A stretch of 42,611 nucleotides of DNA. Origin: Tepidamorphaceae bacterium. Its GTDB lineage: Bacteria > Pseudomonadota > Alphaproteobacteria > Rhizobiales > JAKSCL01. A program made the translations under genes and the position numbers. Below the pieces are notes generated by a model. The model was given only the letters and a program-made list of their open reading frames with translations, was not told where the DNA came from and made no database searches. Positions 41,731 through 42,611 of the stretch are shown here, piece after piece; the first letter of the stretch is position 1; every line of letters begins with the position of its first letter. Location of the stretch: positions 1-42,611 of the forward strand of contig JANQPO010000001.1 in NCBI GenBank assembly GCA_028289445.1. Reading direction: 5' to 3'.

Positions 41731-41799
41731 ACACATCGTAGCGAATGACGCGGCTCTGGTTAGGATTTCTGCAATCGGCGTGTGCGAGAATCGATCGTC

Positions 41800-42447
41800 A
41801 TGATGGGTTCGATTGGCGCGTCCGGCTCGCTTGAGGGCCATTTGCCACCGCCGGCATCCGAGCGATCCGGTGTACCGGAACGTGCGTCCAGAACTCCGAA
41901 TGAGACCGAAAGGCCGGTCGAAAAGAGTGCAAAGGCCAGCGCCTCAAAAAAACCGGTTGGCGGCGGCGAAGAACTGACTGAAGCGGAAGAGCGCCAGGTT
42001 CGCGAGCTGAAGAAGCGAGACGCGGAAGTCAAAGCGCACGAGCGGGCACACGCCAATGTCGGCGGCATCTACGCAAGCGCTCCGCGCTATGAATACACGG
42101 TCGGACCCGACGGCAAACGCTATGCCATTGGCGGCGAAGTCCAGATCGATGCAACGCCCGTGCGCGACGATCCAGAAGCGACCATTCGCAAAATGGACAT
42201 CGTGATCCGTGCGGCTCTTGCCCCGGCCGAACCGTCGGCGCAGGACTTAGCGGTGGCACGCCAGGCCCAGGCAGAGCGCGACAAGGCGCGGGCCGAGCTC
42301 CTGAAGCACAACAATGAAGTCGCCTCCGGAGCCGGCTTGAAAGACGAGTCCTCGGACCGTCTCGCCGCCAGCGATGCCTATGCGGAAGCCGCAGCCGCGA
42401 TAGAGGCGATCGCGTCCGCATTCGGTGCGCAGTCGGCCATTGCCTGA
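41800..42447 (+). CDS. Putative metalloprotease CJM1_0395/SprA-related family
   Basis: A protein of about 215 residues with a proline- and charge-rich N-terminus and a central VRELKKRDAEVKAHERAHA segment. HERAH is an HExxH zinc motif, followed by GPDGKRYAIGGEVQID, the pattern of the SprA-related family (PF12118). The C-terminal half is alanine-rich and helical. The ATG at 41800 is chosen (ATG 41803 and GTG 41782 are alternatives; none has a strong Shine-Dalgarno). Activity is not shown for most members. Confidence 0.8.
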   Translation: MMGSIGASGSLEGHLPPPASERSGVPERASRTPNETERPVEKSAKASASKKPVGGGEELTEAEERQVRELKKRDAEVKAHERAHANVGGIYASAPRYEYTVGPDGKRYAIGGEVQIDATPVRDDPEATIRKMDIVIRAALAPAEPSAQDLAVARQAQAERDKARAELLKHNNEVASGAGLKDESSDRLAASDAYAEAAAAIEAIASAFGAQSAIA

Positions 42448-42472
42448 CGCTAGAGCCTTCTGTGAAGAGATT

Positions 42473-42501
42473 GAACCATTCTGCCGGAGCAGATTTGGTT
42501 C
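42473..42501. repeat. Hairpin at the window edge, likely part of an intergenic repeat
   Basis: GAACCA...TGGTTC outer arms (42473-42478, 42496-42501) and TCTGC-CGGA-GCAGA inner stem (42480-42493) form a hairpin with a small internal loop. It lies 25 bases after the metalloprotease gene, where a transcription end is expected. The rest of 42448-42611 holds no gene I can support; a 45-codon open frame from 42475 to the edge has no start codon. Confidence 0.4.
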
Positions 42502-42611
42502 AAGGGCAAGGACTTCGGCGACGGGCGTACGCGTGGTACGGTCGAGCCGAAGATCGACGGCATTGGGCCAAACGGCCCGGCCCTTTGGGTTTCCGTCCGG
42601 CGGGCGCCCAC

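Overview
The window is GC-rich, densely packed DNA that looks like a chromosome segment of an alphaproteobacterium, most likely of the order Hyphomicrobiales (Rhizobiales). The reasons are a CUT1-type ABC importer with two different ATPase genes, a DUF1127 micro-protein gene, a XylB-like sugar dehydrogenase, and an intergenic double-hairpin element (31497-31600) that resembles the Rhizobium-type mosaic repeats. I saw no rRNA, tRNA, CRISPR array, transposase or phage gene. Gene order and overlapping start/stop codons support nearly all of the gene calls. No gap without a gene exceeds 200 bases.

Region by region. (1) 1-7328: the 3' end of a large cadherin-repeat/RTX surface protein, followed by its type I secretion machinery: two overlapping ABC exporter genes that look like an asymmetric heterodimer, and an HlyD-type adaptor. 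(2) 7333-11952: a FAH-family hydrolase, the methylthioribose salvage genes mtnA and mtnK, and an arsR/arsP-like organoarsenical pair between them. (3) 12058-30128: an 18-kb carbohydrate locus. A LacI-type regulator with a perfect 18-bp palindrome upstream is translationally coupled to a sugar ABC importer (two permeases, two ATPases, a Tat-exported binding protein). Then come a VOC protein, DhaK, a methyltransferase, DhaL, a FucU-type mutarotase, a FGGY kinase on the opposite strand, a FucA-like class II aldolase, a second FGGY kinase, acetoin-dehydrogenase-type E1 alpha/E1 beta/E2 subunits, and a ribokinase-family kinase. (4) 30187-35243: lysine/glutarate catabolism: gcdH, davA, davB and a CaiB/BaiF CoA-transferase. 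(5) 35299-42611: a ChaN-like protein, a TSUP exporter overlapping a ThDP-dependent enzyme, a DUF1127 gene missed by length filters, a sugar SDR, pgi, and a SprA-like HExxH metalloprotease.

How the genes work together. The first block exports its own adhesin; the outer-membrane TolC partner is not here. The lysine block supplies the monooxygenase (DavB), the amidase (DavA), glutarate activation (CoA-transferase) and glutaryl-CoA dehydrogenase, lacking only the aminotransferase and semialdehyde dehydrogenase (DavT, DavD). The carbohydrate locus is the best candidate for something not yet described. It joins uptake, anomer conversion, four sugar-kinase activities, a DHAP-forming aldolase and a 2-oxo/acetoin-cleaving dehydrogenase, but has no sugar isomerase or polyol dehydrogenase of its own. 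mtnK is divergent from its regulator across the same operator, and mtnA lies nearby. One testable idea is therefore that it handles methylthioribose, 5-deoxypentose or a related deoxyketose through a DHAP-shunt-like route. This is inference, and the true substrate is unknown.
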